A DNA stretch of 6,079 bases from Candidatus Thioglobus sp. (GTDB lineage: Bacteria > Pseudomonadota > Gammaproteobacteria > PS1 > Thioglobaceae). This document shows positions 1 to 5,858 of this stretch, piece by piece. Under the pieces are notes generated by a model that was not told the DNA's origin, ran no database searches, and saw only the letters and a program-made list of their open reading frames with translations. Every line of letters starts with the position of its first letter. The first letter of the stretch is position 1. Made by a program: the position numbers and the translations under genes. The DNA lies in assembly GCA_003978285.1 (NCBI GenBank), contig QOAB01000004.1, positions 1-6,079 of the forward strand. The letters are read 5' to 3'.

Positions 1-1
1 T

Positions 2-439
2 GCGCTTCACGCAACACGCGCTGCGGTTGAAGAAGGTGTAGTTCCTGGTGGTGGTGTTGCGCTAGTTCGCGCAATTGCTGCATTAGACGGCCTAAAAGGT
101 GACAATCATGATCAAGATATTGGTATTGATTTAACCAAACGCGCTATGGAAGCACCATTAAGACAAATCGTTTCTAATGGTGGTGGTGAAGCCTCTGTTG
201 TACTTAACAACGTCGCTAATGGTGATGGTAACTACGGTTTTAACGCTGCTACAGAAGAATATGGCGACATGTTGAAAATGGGAATTTTAGATCCAACTAA
301 AGTGGTACGTGCAGCCCTACAGCATGCAGCAAGTATTTCTGGCTTAATGATTACCACTGAGGCAATGATTACAGAAATCCCTCAAGACCCTTCAGCTGGC
401 CCTGCTGGCGGTGGTGATCCTATGAATCAATACGGATAA
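2..439 (+). CDS. groEL: Chaperonin GroEL, C-terminal part (5' end outside window)
   Basis: This is the last 145 residues of the 60-kDa chaperonin, the ATP-driven cytoplasmic folding chamber that works with GroES. The frame is open from base 2 and begins [12 protein letters not shown], which in E. coli GroEL directly follows the catalytic Asp398, so roughly 398 residues lie outside the window. Visible family motifs are VVPGGGVAL (the Gly-rich nucleotide-contacting loop of the equatorial domain), [24 protein letters not shown] and [18 protein letters not shown]. The visible part is therefore the C-terminal half of the equatorial domain, which holds the ATP site and the inter-ring contacts. The protein ends [12 protein letters not shown]. 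The Gly-Gly-Met repeat tail common in proteobacterial GroEL is absent. The other two frames stop quickly at this point, so a recent frameshift does not explain it. A strong terminator follows 34 bases after the stop, ending the presumed groES-groEL operon. The identification is certain. Confidence 0.98.
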   Translation, partial: ALHATRAAVEEGVVPGGGVALVRAIAALDGLKGDNHDQDIGIDLTKRAMEAPLRQIVSNGGGEASVVLNNVANGDGNYGFNAATEEYGDMLKMGILDPTKVVRAALQHAASISGLMITTEAMITEIPQDPSAGPAGGGDPMNQYG

Positions 440-465
440 CAACATAAAGTTATCCATTGAGTAAC

Positions 466-498
466 AAAAAAAAGCCCCATTTTATGGGGCTTTTTTTT
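466..498 (+). terminator. Rho-independent terminator after groEL
   Basis: A 7-bp perfect stem (GCCCCAT, 474-480, pairing with ATGGGGC, 484-490) has a TTT loop. Eight A precede it (466-473) and eight T follow it (491-498). The A and T tracts can extend the stem. The structure is symmetrical and could work on both strands, but only plus-strand genes flank it. It ends the groEL transcript. Its last T (498) is also the first base of the promoter element predicted for parE. Confidence 0.92.
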
Positions 499-506
499 GG
501 TATGAT
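498..506 (+). promoter_or_regulatory. Predicted extended -10 promoter for parE
   Basis: The sequence TGG-TATGAT fits the sigma-70 extended -10 consensus (TGn-TATAAT, five of six in the hexamer). I see no convincing -35 box 16-18 bases upstream, where the terminator hairpin lies, and extended -10 promoters often lack one. A start site would fall near 511-514, leaving a leader of about 22-25 bases before the ATG at 536. The placement restarts transcription immediately after groEL termination. This is inferred from sequence only. Confidence 0.55.
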
Positions 507-535
507 ACTTGCCAAAATCATCACTTGAAAATATT

Positions 536-2419
536 ATGAGTAATTACGACGCCTCGTCAATTGAGGTCTTAACCGGTCTAGAGCCAGTACGAAAGCGTCC
601 GGGCATGTATACCGATACTGAGCGCCCAAATCATCTAGCTCAGGAAGTAATCGACAACAGTGTTGACGAAGCCGTTGCGGGTCACGCATCAAAAATCAAA
701 GTGGTACTTTATAAAGACGGATCATTATCTGTTGAAGATGATGGTCGCGGTATGCCGGTTGACATTCACCCTAAAGAAGGCGTTCCAGGCGTTGAAGTCA
801 TCCTGACTAAGCTTCATGCAGGTGGTAAGTTCTCCAATGATTCTTATCAGTTTTCAGGTGGTTTACATGGTGTGGGTATTTCAGTGGTTAACGCCCTATC
901 GACTTCAGTTGAAATTTGGATTAAACGCAATTCAATGGAGCACTATATTACTTTTTCTGATGGTTTTAAAAAAACCGACCTAGAAGAAATTGGCAGTGTT
1001 GGTAAACGCAATACAGGCACCATGGTTAAATTTAAACCAGATGCACAATTTTTTGACACGATTAAATTTTCAGTTAGTAAATTACGTCACAACCTTAGAT
1101 CTAAAGCGGTCTTATGTCCAGGGTTGGAAATTAACTTTTATAATGAAATTGATGACACGACCGATAAATGGATCTATAAAGAAGGGCTTAAAGATTATTT
1201 ATCCATGGCACTAGATGGCCTTGATTGTTTGCCAACCGCTCCTTTTGTGGTTGATTTCGCCTCTGATGAACAGCAACTCAATTGCTCGTTGGCTTGGACT
1301 GAATACAACACCAATGTTGTGGCTGAAAGCTATGTTAACCTTATTCCAACTACCAATGGTGGTACGCATGTCAACGGCTTACGATCAGGTCTGACTGATG
1401 CATTAAAAGAGTTTTGTGAATTTAGAAACTTACTACCTAAAAACATCAAACTCACACCCGATGATGTCTGGCAAAAAATTGCTTACGTTCTATCCATCAA
1501 AATGCTGGACCCTCAGTTTTCTGGACAAACCAAAGAACGACTCTCGTCACGTGAAAGTGCGGGTTTTGTTACTAATGTTGTTAAAGATGCGTTTAGTCTT
1601 TGGTTAAACCAACATACTTCTGTTGCTGAAAAAATTGCCGAACTGGCTATTATGAATGCGCAAGCTAGACTTAAAACTGGCAAAAAAATTATCCGTAAAA
1701 AGATTGTCAGTGGCCCCGCCCTACCGGGAAAATTATCAGACTGTACTAGCAATGACCTCGATCAAACCGAGGTATTTTTAGTCGAGGGTGATTCAGCTGG
1801 TGGCTCTGCTAAACAAGCAAGAGACAAAGAATACCAAGCCATCTTGCCATTACGAGGTAAGATTCTAAACACCTGGGAAGTGGACTCTGAGCAAGTATTA
1901 GCCAGTAACGAAATACATGACATTAGTGTTGCTATTGGGCTTGAGCCTAACTGTGAAGATCTTACCGGCCTTAGGTACGGAAAAATTTGCATCCTTGCAG
2001 ATGCCGACTCTGACGGTGCACATATTGCCACATTGATTTGTACTTTGTTTGTGAAGCACTTTCCAAAACTCATTAAAGAAGGTCATATTTATGTTGCCAT
2101 GCCGCCTTTGTACAGGGTAGATGCGGGCAAGCAAGTGCATTACGCATTAGATGACAATGAAAGAGATGCAATCATTAGAAAAATTGAAAGTGAAAATAAA
2201 CGCGTTAAGATCCAAGTGCAACGCTTTAAAGGTTTGGGTGAAATGAACCCTTCTCAACTTAGAGAAACTACGATGTTGCCCGACACTAGGCGCCTTATTC
2301 AGCTCACCTTGGATAACCCACTGCAAGTCTTTCAAACCATGGACATGTTACTGAGTAAAAAACGCGCGCCAGACCGTAAAAAATGGCTAGAAGAAAAAGG
2401 CAATTTAGCTAATGTCTAA
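536..2419 (+). CDS. parE: DNA topoisomerase IV subunit B (ParE)
   Basis: ParE is the ATPase subunit of topoisomerase IV. With ParC it decatenates replicated chromosomes and relaxes supercoils. I start at ATG 536, giving 627 aa against about 630 in E. coli, because [19 protein letters not shown] aligns with the E. coli N-terminus. A TTG at 509 would add nine unmatched residues and lies about at the predicted transcription start. Motifs, numbered from ATG 536: GHKL ATPase [10 protein letters not shown] (catalytic Glu37, Mg-binding Asn41), DDGRGMP (68-74) and [13 protein letters not shown] (108-120); transducer-domain QSGQTK-type switch loop with Lys333; [15 protein letters not shown] (Glu417) and DADSDG (Asp489, Asp491, Asp493); and RFKGLGEMN (563-571). 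[13 protein letters not shown] and the short length, without the large insert of many GyrB proteins, favour ParE over GyrB. No clear Shine-Dalgarno precedes the ATG. parC is not in the window. The end overlaps queC by 8 bases. Confidence 0.97.
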   Translation: MSNYDASSIEVLTGLEPVRKRPGMYTDTERPNHLAQEVIDNSVDEAVAGHASKIKVVLYKDGSLSVEDDGRGMPVDIHPKEGVPGVEVILTKLHAGGKFSNDSYQFSGGLHGVGISVVNALSTSVEIWIKRNSMEHYITFSDGFKKTDLEEIGSVGKRNTGTMVKFKPDAQFFDTIKFSVSKLRHNLRSKAVLCPGLEINFYNEIDDTTDKWIYKEGLKDYLSMALDGLDCLPTAPFVVDFASDEQQLNCSLAWTEYNTNVVAESYVNLIPTTNGGTHVNGLRSGLTDALKEFCEFRNLLPKNIKLTPDDVWQKIAYVLSIKMLDPQFSGQTKERLSSRESAGFVTNVVKDAFSLWLNQHTSVAEKIAELAIMNAQARLKTGKKIIRKKIVSGPALPGKLSDCTSNDLDQTEVFLVEGDSAGGSAKQARDKEYQAILPLRGKILNTWEVDSEQVLASNEIHDISVAIGLEPNCEDLTGLRYGKICILADADSDGAHIATLICTLFVKHFPKLIKEGHIYVAMPPLYRVDAGKQVHYALDDNERDAIIRKIESENKRVKIQVQRFKGLGEMNPSQLRETTMLPDTRRLIQLTLDNPLQVFQTMDMLLSKKRAPDRKKWLEEKGNLANV

Positions 2420-3083
2420 AGCTGTTATCCTGCTTTCCGGTGGCCTAGACTCTACCACTACTCTTGCCATTGCCAAATCCCAAGGGTTTGAATGCTACGC
2501 ACTGAGCTTTGATTATGGGCAAAAACAAAAATCAGAATTAATCTCAGCTACCGAAATTGCCAAACATTTTGGTGCTGTTGAACATCGTATTATGCATATA
2601 TCTTTATCAGATTTTGGCGGTTCAGCGCTGACTGACGAGAATATCGACGTACCTGATTTTAAAGAAAGTGATGAAATCCCCATTACTTACGTACCCGCAC
2701 GCAACACCATCTTTTTATCTTTTGCCATGGCTTGGGCCGAAGTGCTAGATTGCCAATCTATTTTTATTGGTGTTAATGCATTGGATTATTCAGGTTACCC
2801 CGATTGCCGACAAGCTTATATTGATGCTTTCGAAACTATGGCAAACTTAGCCACTAAACAAGGCGTGGAAGGTCAAAATCTCTCTATTGTCACACCATTA
2901 ATTGACCTTAATAAGGCTGATATTATTAAAATAGGCTTGTCTTTAGGGGTGGATTACTCAATAACAACTACCTGCTATCAAGCCAACGATAAGGGTGAAG
3001 CTTGCGGTGTTTGCGATGCTTGTGAATATCGAAAAATTGGCTTTAAATCTGCCGGAATTTCTGACCCCACCCGATACCAATAA
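2412..3083 (+). CDS. queC: 7-cyano-7-deazaguanine synthase (QueC)
   Basis: QueC converts 7-carboxy-7-deazaguanine to preQ0 using ATP and ammonia. This is a cytoplasmic step in making the queuosine of tRNA wobble position 34. The protein is 223 aa, a normal length. It shows the PP-loop ATP pyrophosphatase motif SGGLDST (9-15), then [12 protein letters not shown] (32-43), [11 protein letters not shown] (93-103) and [15 protein letters not shown] (122-136). The C-terminal zinc site is Cys188, Cys198, Cys201 and Cys204 in a CX9CGxCxxC arrangement. The ATG lies inside the 3' end of parE in another frame (8-base overlap). An AAGG about 12 bases upstream is the only SD-like sequence, so translation is probably coupled to parE and both likely share a transcript. 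queD, queE and queF are not in the window. A 75-base leader separates it from acpP, with no terminator visible. Confidence 0.97.
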   Translation: MSKAVILLSGGLDSTTTLAIAKSQGFECYALSFDYGQKQKSELISATEIAKHFGAVEHRIMHISLSDFGGSALTDENIDVPDFKESDEIPITYVPARNTIFLSFAMAWAEVLDCQSIFIGVNALDYSGYPDCRQAYIDAFETMANLATKQGVEGQNLSIVTPLIDLNKADIIKIGLSLGVDYSITTTCYQANDKGEACGVCDACEYRKIGFKSAGISDPTRYQ

Positions 3084-3100
3084 ATATTTTAAATTTAGTC

Positions 3101-3128
3101 TTGCATGAGTACTATTTGGAGATAAAAT
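3101..3128 (+). promoter_or_regulatory. Possible sigma-70 promoter for acpP
   Basis: TTGCAT (3101-3106), a 16-base spacer and TAAAAT (3123-3128) resemble -35 and -10 boxes. The -10 matches five of six consensus bases, the -35 only three. Transcription would start near 3135, giving a leader of about 24 bases. acpP is normally very highly expressed, so an own promoter is expected, but this AT-rich stretch allows other choices. It also conflicts with the mini-ORF at 3127, which this promoter would not transcribe. Confidence 0.35.
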
Positions 3129-3147
3129 GATAGTTTTAATCTATTAA
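3127..3147 (+). other. Six-codon candidate leader ORF before acpP
   Basis: ATG at 3127 is preceded by GGAG (3118-3121) at five bases spacing and encodes MIVLIY before TAA at 3145. The stop codon overlaps the AAGGGA ribosome-binding site of acpP (3146-3151). The arrangement resembles a leader peptide that could couple or modulate acpP translation on a transcript reading through from queC. In AT-rich DNA it could also be chance. No function can be assigned. Confidence 0.2.
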
Positions 3148-3152
3148 GGGAA
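3146..3152 (+). promoter_or_regulatory. Ribosome-binding site of acpP
   Basis: AAGGGAA lies six bases before the acpP ATG at 3159. It matches the AAGG part of the Shine-Dalgarno consensus and supports that start, which also matches the E. coli AcpP N-terminus. Confidence 0.7.
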
Positions 3153-3158
3153 TAACAA

Positions 3159-3386
3159 ATGAGTATCGAGGAAAGAGTAAAGAAAGTTGTAGCTGAGCAG
3201 TTAGACGTAAGTGGCGACATTGACAACAATGCTTCTTTTATTGACGATTTAGGTGCAGATTCTTTAGACACTGTTGAATTAGTAATGTCTCTTGAAGAAG
3301 AGTTTGACTGTGAGATCCCTGATGATCAAGCAGAAAATATTACAACTGTTCAACAAGCGATCGACTACGTTAACAATAATTTGTAA
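3159..3386 (+). CDS. acpP: Acyl carrier protein (AcpP)
   Basis: This is the small acidic cytoplasmic protein that carries growing acyl chains on a 4'-phosphopantetheine arm through type II fatty acid synthesis. It also feeds lipid A and phospholipid synthesis. At 75 aa it has typical length. It shows the near-invariant [13 protein letters not shown] motif around the modified Ser35 (DSL at 34-36). The N-terminus ([15 protein letters not shown]) and the acidic recognition helix II ([15 protein letters not shown]) closely match E. coli AcpP. The gene sits just upstream of fabF, the common order, but fabD and fabG do not precede it. Instead it follows queC after a 75-base gap. A hairpin with a U-run follows 25 bases after the stop and should make acpP the more abundant transcript relative to fabF. 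The identification is certain. Confidence 0.98.
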   Translation: MSIEERVKKVVAEQLDVSGDIDNNASFIDDLGADSLDTVELVMSLEEEFDCEIPDDQAENITTVQQAIDYVNNNL

Positions 3387-3411
3387 TTTCCGTTTAGTGA
3401 TATAAACGAAT

Positions 3412-3448
3412 AAGGCGCTTTCTTCTTTGAATTAAGCGCCTTTTTTTT
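3412..3448 (+). terminator. Rho-independent terminator or attenuator between acpP and fabF
   Basis: A 9-bp perfect stem AAGGCGCTT (3412-3420) pairs with AAGCGCCTT (3434-3442). The loop is 13 bases and a run of eight T covers 3441-3448. It looks fully functional, yet fabF starts only 20 bases after the T-run. I infer partial termination that sets high acpP and lower fabF levels, or complete termination with a separate, unrecognised fabF promoter. Confidence 0.85.
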
Positions 3449-3468
3449 ATCTTAATTAAGAAATAATT

Positions 3469-4707
3469 ATGAGCAAAAGAAGAGTTGTAATTACCGGTAT
3501 GGGCATCATTTCACCGGTTGGAAACAGTGTTGAAGAATCTTGGTCAAATATTCTTGCGGGTAAGTCTGGCATTAATTCACTCACCAACCTTGAAACTGAA
3601 GGCCAGGCTGTTAAATTTGGTGGCTCAGTTAAAAATTTCGAAATCACCGATTACCTTAAACCCAAAGATGCTAAAAAAATGGATACCTTTATCCATTATG
3701 GCATGGCGGCTGGTATTCAAGCAATTGAAGACTCTGGTATTGAAGTCACTGAAGAAAATGCTGAGCGTATCGGTGTTGCTATTGGTGCTGGCATTGGTGG
3801 CTTAGGTACGATTGAACGTACGGCGGACCTTTTTAGAGAAAAAGGCGCTAAGCGCATTTCACCCTTCTTCGTACCCTCCTCTATCATTAATATGATTTCG
3901 GGCAACCTATCGATCAAATACGGTCTAAAAGGCCCTAATTTTGCTATTGTGACTGCTTGTACAACCGGTACACATAATATCGGCGATGCATCACGTTTAA
4001 TTGAATATGGTGATGCCGATGTTATGGTTGCTGGTGGTGCAGAGATGTCAACCACCAATTGTGGCTTGGGTGGTTTTGCTGCTGCCCGTGCGCTTTCTAC
4101 TCGTAATGACGACCCATCAACAGCCTCTCGCCCTTGGGATAAAGATCGAGATGGTTTTGTGCTTGGTGATGGCGCTGGTGTGGTTGTACTTGAGGAGTAT
4201 GAGCATGCTAAAGCTCGTGGTGCAAAAATCTATGCTGAAGTTTTAGGCTATGGTATGAGTGGTGATGCTTATCACATGACCCTACCCTCTAAAGGTGGCG
4301 AAGGTGCAGCGCGCTGTATGAAAAATGCCATGCGTAATGCGGGTGTAAATGCTGACCAAATTGACTATATCAATGCTCATGGCACTTCGACACCGGCAGG
4401 CGACCAAGCGGAAACAGATGCAGCAAAATTAGCCTTAGGTGATCACGCTTATAACATTGTAATGAGCTCCACCAAGTCAATGACAGGACACTTGCTTGGT
4501 GCTGCTGGCGGTATTGAGGCAATATTTACCGCACTAGCTTTACGAGACCAGATAGCACCGCCAACAATTAATATCATCAATCAAGACCCTGATTGTGATT
4601 TAGACTATGCGGCTAACGAAGCTCGAGAAATGAAAATTGACTTTGCGATTTCTAATTCGTTTGGTTTTGGTGGCACCAATGGTACGATCCTACTGTCTAA
4701 GATCTAA
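3469..4707 (+). CDS. fabF: Beta-ketoacyl-ACP synthase II (FabF)
   Basis: FabF performs the condensing step of type II fatty acid elongation. It joins malonyl-ACP to an acyl chain held on its active-site Cys, with CO2 release. Its E. coli counterpart also drives temperature-dependent cis-vaccenate formation. The 412-aa length is normal (E. coli 413). The thiolase-fold catalytic residues are all present: Cys164 in VTACTTG, His304 in INAHGTSTP, Lys336 in SSTKSMTGH and His341. Other features are the N-terminal [15 protein letters not shown] and the C-terminal gating loop [10 protein letters not shown] (395-404, Phe400). The start at [10 protein letters not shown] is the family start, although only a weak AAGA lies upstream as SD. 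FabB is less likely, because overall length and these motifs match FabF better. The preceding gene, acpP, encodes its acyl carrier. The stop lies two bases from the end of a convergent gene, with no terminator between. Confidence 0.97.
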   Translation: MSKRRVVITGMGIISPVGNSVEESWSNILAGKSGINSLTNLETEGQAVKFGGSVKNFEITDYLKPKDAKKMDTFIHYGMAAGIQAIEDSGIEVTEENAERIGVAIGAGIGGLGTIERTADLFREKGAKRISPFFVPSSIINMISGNLSIKYGLKGPNFAIVTACTTGTHNIGDASRLIEYGDADVMVAGGAEMSTTNCGLGGFAAARALSTRNDDPSTASRPWDKDRDGFVLGDGAGVVVLEEYEHAKARGAKIYAEVLGYGMSGDAYHMTLPSKGGEGAARCMKNAMRNAGVNADQIDYINAHGTSTPAGDQAETDAAKLALGDHAYNIVMSSTKSMTGHLLGAAGGIEAIFTALALRDQIAPPTINIINQDPDCDLDYAANEAREMKIDFAISNSFGFGGTNGTILLSKI

Positions 4708-4709
4708 AC

Positions 4710-4925
4710 TTACCTTTCTATAGTTAAATCAACGCCTTTAATCTTATCGGCGTCACTAACTAACCCACTACCAAAGTCGTAAATTTTTACTGCGCCATTT
4801 TTCACGCTACTCATTGCCGCTTCTTTATTAACCACTAAAGACCAGCTCTGATCTGTTGATTTGAACTGGATTGCCCCACCAATCAATGCTAGAACTACCA
4901 CCACGCTTAGTATAAATTTAATCAT
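4710..4925 (-). CDS. Small membrane or exported protein, function unknown
   Basis: I do not recognise this 71-aa protein. It starts MIKFILSVVVVLALIGGAIQF, shown here to residue 21 as a Lys followed by a hydrophobic stretch (about 4-21) typical of one membrane anchor or an uncleaved signal. A polar domain of about 50 residues follows, containing NKEAAM, VKIYDFGSG and DADKIKGVDL. There is no Cys, so it is not a lipoprotein. I chose ATG 4925 because AGGAG (4931-4935) lies five bases upstream. A further in-frame ATG at 4961 would add 12 residues but has no comparable site and lies at the predicted promoter. The orientation (N-terminus in, soluble part in the periplasm) is inferred. It converges on fabF with a 2-base gap, so neither gene has its own visible terminator. 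Reality as a gene is supported by the good SD, the extended -10 and the sensible hydrophobic N-terminus. Confidence 0.75.
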   Translation of the reverse strand: MIKFILSVVVVLALIGGAIQFKSTDQSWSLVVNKEAAMSSVKNGAVKIYDFGSGLVSDADKIKGVDLTIER

Positions 4926-4930
4926 TACAT

Positions 4931-4935
4931 CTCCT
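4931..4935 (-). promoter_or_regulatory. Ribosome-binding site deciding the start of the 71-aa gene
   Basis: On the minus strand AGGAG lies five bases before ATG 4925. This is close to ideal spacing and selects that ATG over the upstream in-frame ATG at 4961. Confidence 0.75.
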
Positions 4936-4951
4936 ATAAAATATAGATAGA

Positions 4952-4960
4952 ATTTTACCA
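4952..4960 (-). promoter_or_regulatory. Predicted extended -10 promoter for the 71-aa gene
   Basis: Minus-strand TGG-TAAAAT matches the extended -10 consensus (hexamer five of six). The start of transcription would be near 4945, about 20 bases before the ATG. No -35 box is evident. It lies downstream of the cytochrome terminator, so it would give this gene its own transcript. Confidence 0.4.
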
Positions 4961-4991
4961 ATAGCTATCATCATTAGTTTTATTTATTTGC

Positions 4992-5023
4992 AAAAAAAAA
5001 GGCCCGCGTTAAGCGGGCCTTTT
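4992..5023 (-). terminator. Rho-independent terminator of the cytochrome gene
   Basis: Read on the minus strand, AAGGCCCGC (5021-5013) pairs with GCGGGCCTT (5007-4999). The stem is a perfect 9 bp with a 5-base loop, followed by nine U (5000-4992). It begins 18 bases after the cytochrome stop codon. On the plus strand the trailing run is only four T, so it mainly serves the minus strand and does not obviously terminate fabF. Confidence 0.9.
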
Positions 5024-5041
5024 AATGTATATCTTAAAGCA

Positions 5042-5731
5042 TTACTGAGCTAGTGGATTGAACTCCGGCTCGTTAACCCATGCAGGCTTCTTCAAGTAGT
5101 TAGGCAAGATGTCATTCGCAGGAATGGCGCCTAAAGGCTTGATGTACTTTGTAGAATCATTATGTGTAACTACTTCATCACGTCTAAAGTTCTTTGCACC
5201 AGCTTGCTGATCCATCGCACTAAATAATTCAAGTGAATCTACTGACTCGACACCAATTAGCTTCATATCTGCTTTAGCTGAGTGACAAGTTACACAGAAT
5301 TTCTGCAAGTTTTCACCATAACTACCCGTATCTACACGTAAGTACATAAAGTTAGGGTTTGATGGATGTGGTTCGTGACAACTAACACAATCTAACTTAC
5401 CTTCATTAAGTAAATTATCAGGTACATCTGCAACTCTTGGATTTGGAATAATACCAATTGGATGGGTAGTATGTAAGTGAATTGGTCTAATACCAGCACC
5501 ACCTAATTCTTGTGTTTCGTGACAACCTAAACATTTGGCTGCAACCAAGCCCTCTAATGATTCACCATTGATCGGGTTAATCATTGTCGTGTTTTTTACC
5601 GCAAATGCTTTGTCATCTACCGCAAAGTGAACACTGTGACAACCAAGACAGGCTACACCCTCGTGTGGCCCTTGTGCTAGCGTATTAGTTACTAGTATTC
5701 CACTAATAAATAATGCTGATGTTAAAGCCAT
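5042..5731 (-). CDS. Periplasmic tetrahaem c-type cytochrome, N-terminus uncertain
   Basis: The protein has four CXXCH haem c sites: CLGCH at 28-32 and 67-71, CVSCH at 115-119 and CVTCH at 146-150. His35, His85, His87, His90, His122 (in CHEPHP) and His190 are available as distal ligands, so bis-His haems are likely. The last pair resembles the doubled-CXXCH fold of NrfB-like and related electron carriers. It should shuttle electrons in the periplasm, but donor and acceptor cannot be told from the window and no reductase gene is adjacent. Residues 151-229 carry no haem motif. The N-terminus has a hydrophobic signal-like stretch with probable cleavage after NTLA (19), yet no Lys or Arg before it. 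ATG 5731 has a usable TAAGG seven bases upstream. However, a stronger GAGGAG precedes ATG 5753 in another frame, and one base fewer near 5732-5734 would join the two into MNKIRPI-MALTS. The real start may therefore be 5753, with a frameshift or sequence error. Confidence 0.9.
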   Translation of the reverse strand: MALTSALFISGILVTNTLAQGPHEGVACLGCHSVHFAVDDKAFAVKNTTMINPINGESLEGLVAAKCLGCHETQELGGAGIRPIHLHTTHPIGIIPNPRVADVPDNLLNEGKLDCVSCHEPHPSNPNFMYLRVDTGSYGENLQKFCVTCHSAKADMKLIGVESVDSLELFSAMDQQAGAKNFRRDEVVTHNDSTKYIKPLGAIPANDILPNYLKKPAWVNEPEFNPLAQ

Positions 5732-5753
5732 AAATAGGCCTTATTTTGTTCAT
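5703..5753 (-). other. Short ORF overlapping the cytochrome start, likely displaced signal-peptide start
   Basis: ATG 5753 opens a 16-codon frame, MNKIRPIYGFNISIIY, ending at TAG 5703. It has the best Shine-Dalgarno in the region. Its first seven residues (two basic) are exactly what the cytochrome signal peptide lacks. It overlaps the cytochrome frame by 29 bases, displaced by one. The likeliest reading is the true start of the cytochrome gene cut off by a single extra base in the CCTATTTATGG stretch. A translated upstream ORF is the alternative. Confidence 0.5.
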
Positions 5754-5761
5754 ATTACTCT

Positions 5762-5767
5762 CTCCTC
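5762..5767 (-). promoter_or_regulatory. Strong ribosome-binding site before ATG 5753
   Basis: Minus-strand GAGGAG lies eight bases before ATG 5753. It is stronger than the TAAGG (5743-5739) serving ATG 5731. This is the main reason to suspect that cytochrome translation originally began at 5753. Confidence 0.7.
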
Positions 5768-5798
5768 GTTTAATTTAATTCTTGAACTAACAGAGTTA

Positions 5799-5807
5799 AT
5801 TTTAGCA
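5799..5807 (-). promoter_or_regulatory. Predicted extended -10 promoter for the cytochrome gene
   Basis: Minus-strand TGC-TAAAAT is an extended -10 match (hexamer five of six). Transcription would start near 5792, leaving about 38 bases of leader to ATG 5753. No clear -35 or FNR-type palindrome was found upstream. The remaining 5808-5858 is AT-rich and otherwise featureless. Confidence 0.4.
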
Positions 5808-5858
5808 GGAAATACAATGTTTAATGTATTTAATTTGTAAATTTCCAACAATTTTAAT

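Noticed and set aside
509..535. TTG at 509 as the parE start (nine extra N-terminal residues)
   Set aside because: The residues have no counterpart in ParE, and the codon falls at or before the predicted transcript start. ATG 536 gives the family N-terminus.
1513..2335. Antisense open frames inside parE on the minus strand
   Set aside because: They have no family motifs or ribosome-binding support and lie wholly within a strongly conserved gene, so they are frame shadows.
3451..3460. CTTAATTAAG perfect palindrome before fabF as an operator
   Set aside because: A 10-base AT palindrome is easily found by chance in AT-rich DNA, and no second copy or known regulator motif was seen.
3717..4246. 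Open frames overlapping fabF on both strands
   Set aside because: The composition is what other frames of an alanine- and glycine-rich gene give. They have no start signals or recognisable domains.
4732..4753. ACGCC/GGCGT hairpin as a terminator for fabF
   Set aside because: The stem is only 5 bp with a 12-base loop and has no U-run on either strand. It also lies inside the coding region of the 71-aa gene.
4926..4961. Upstream ATG 4961 for the small minus-strand gene
   Set aside because: The AGGAG site is spaced for ATG 4925, and ATG 4961 coincides with the predicted -10 element.
5808..5858. Terminator or FNR-type regulatory site between the peptidase and cytochrome genes
   Set aside because: The stretch is AT-rich with only weak, interrupted inverted repeats and no GC stem with a U-run. 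No TTGAT-N4-ATCAA site is present.
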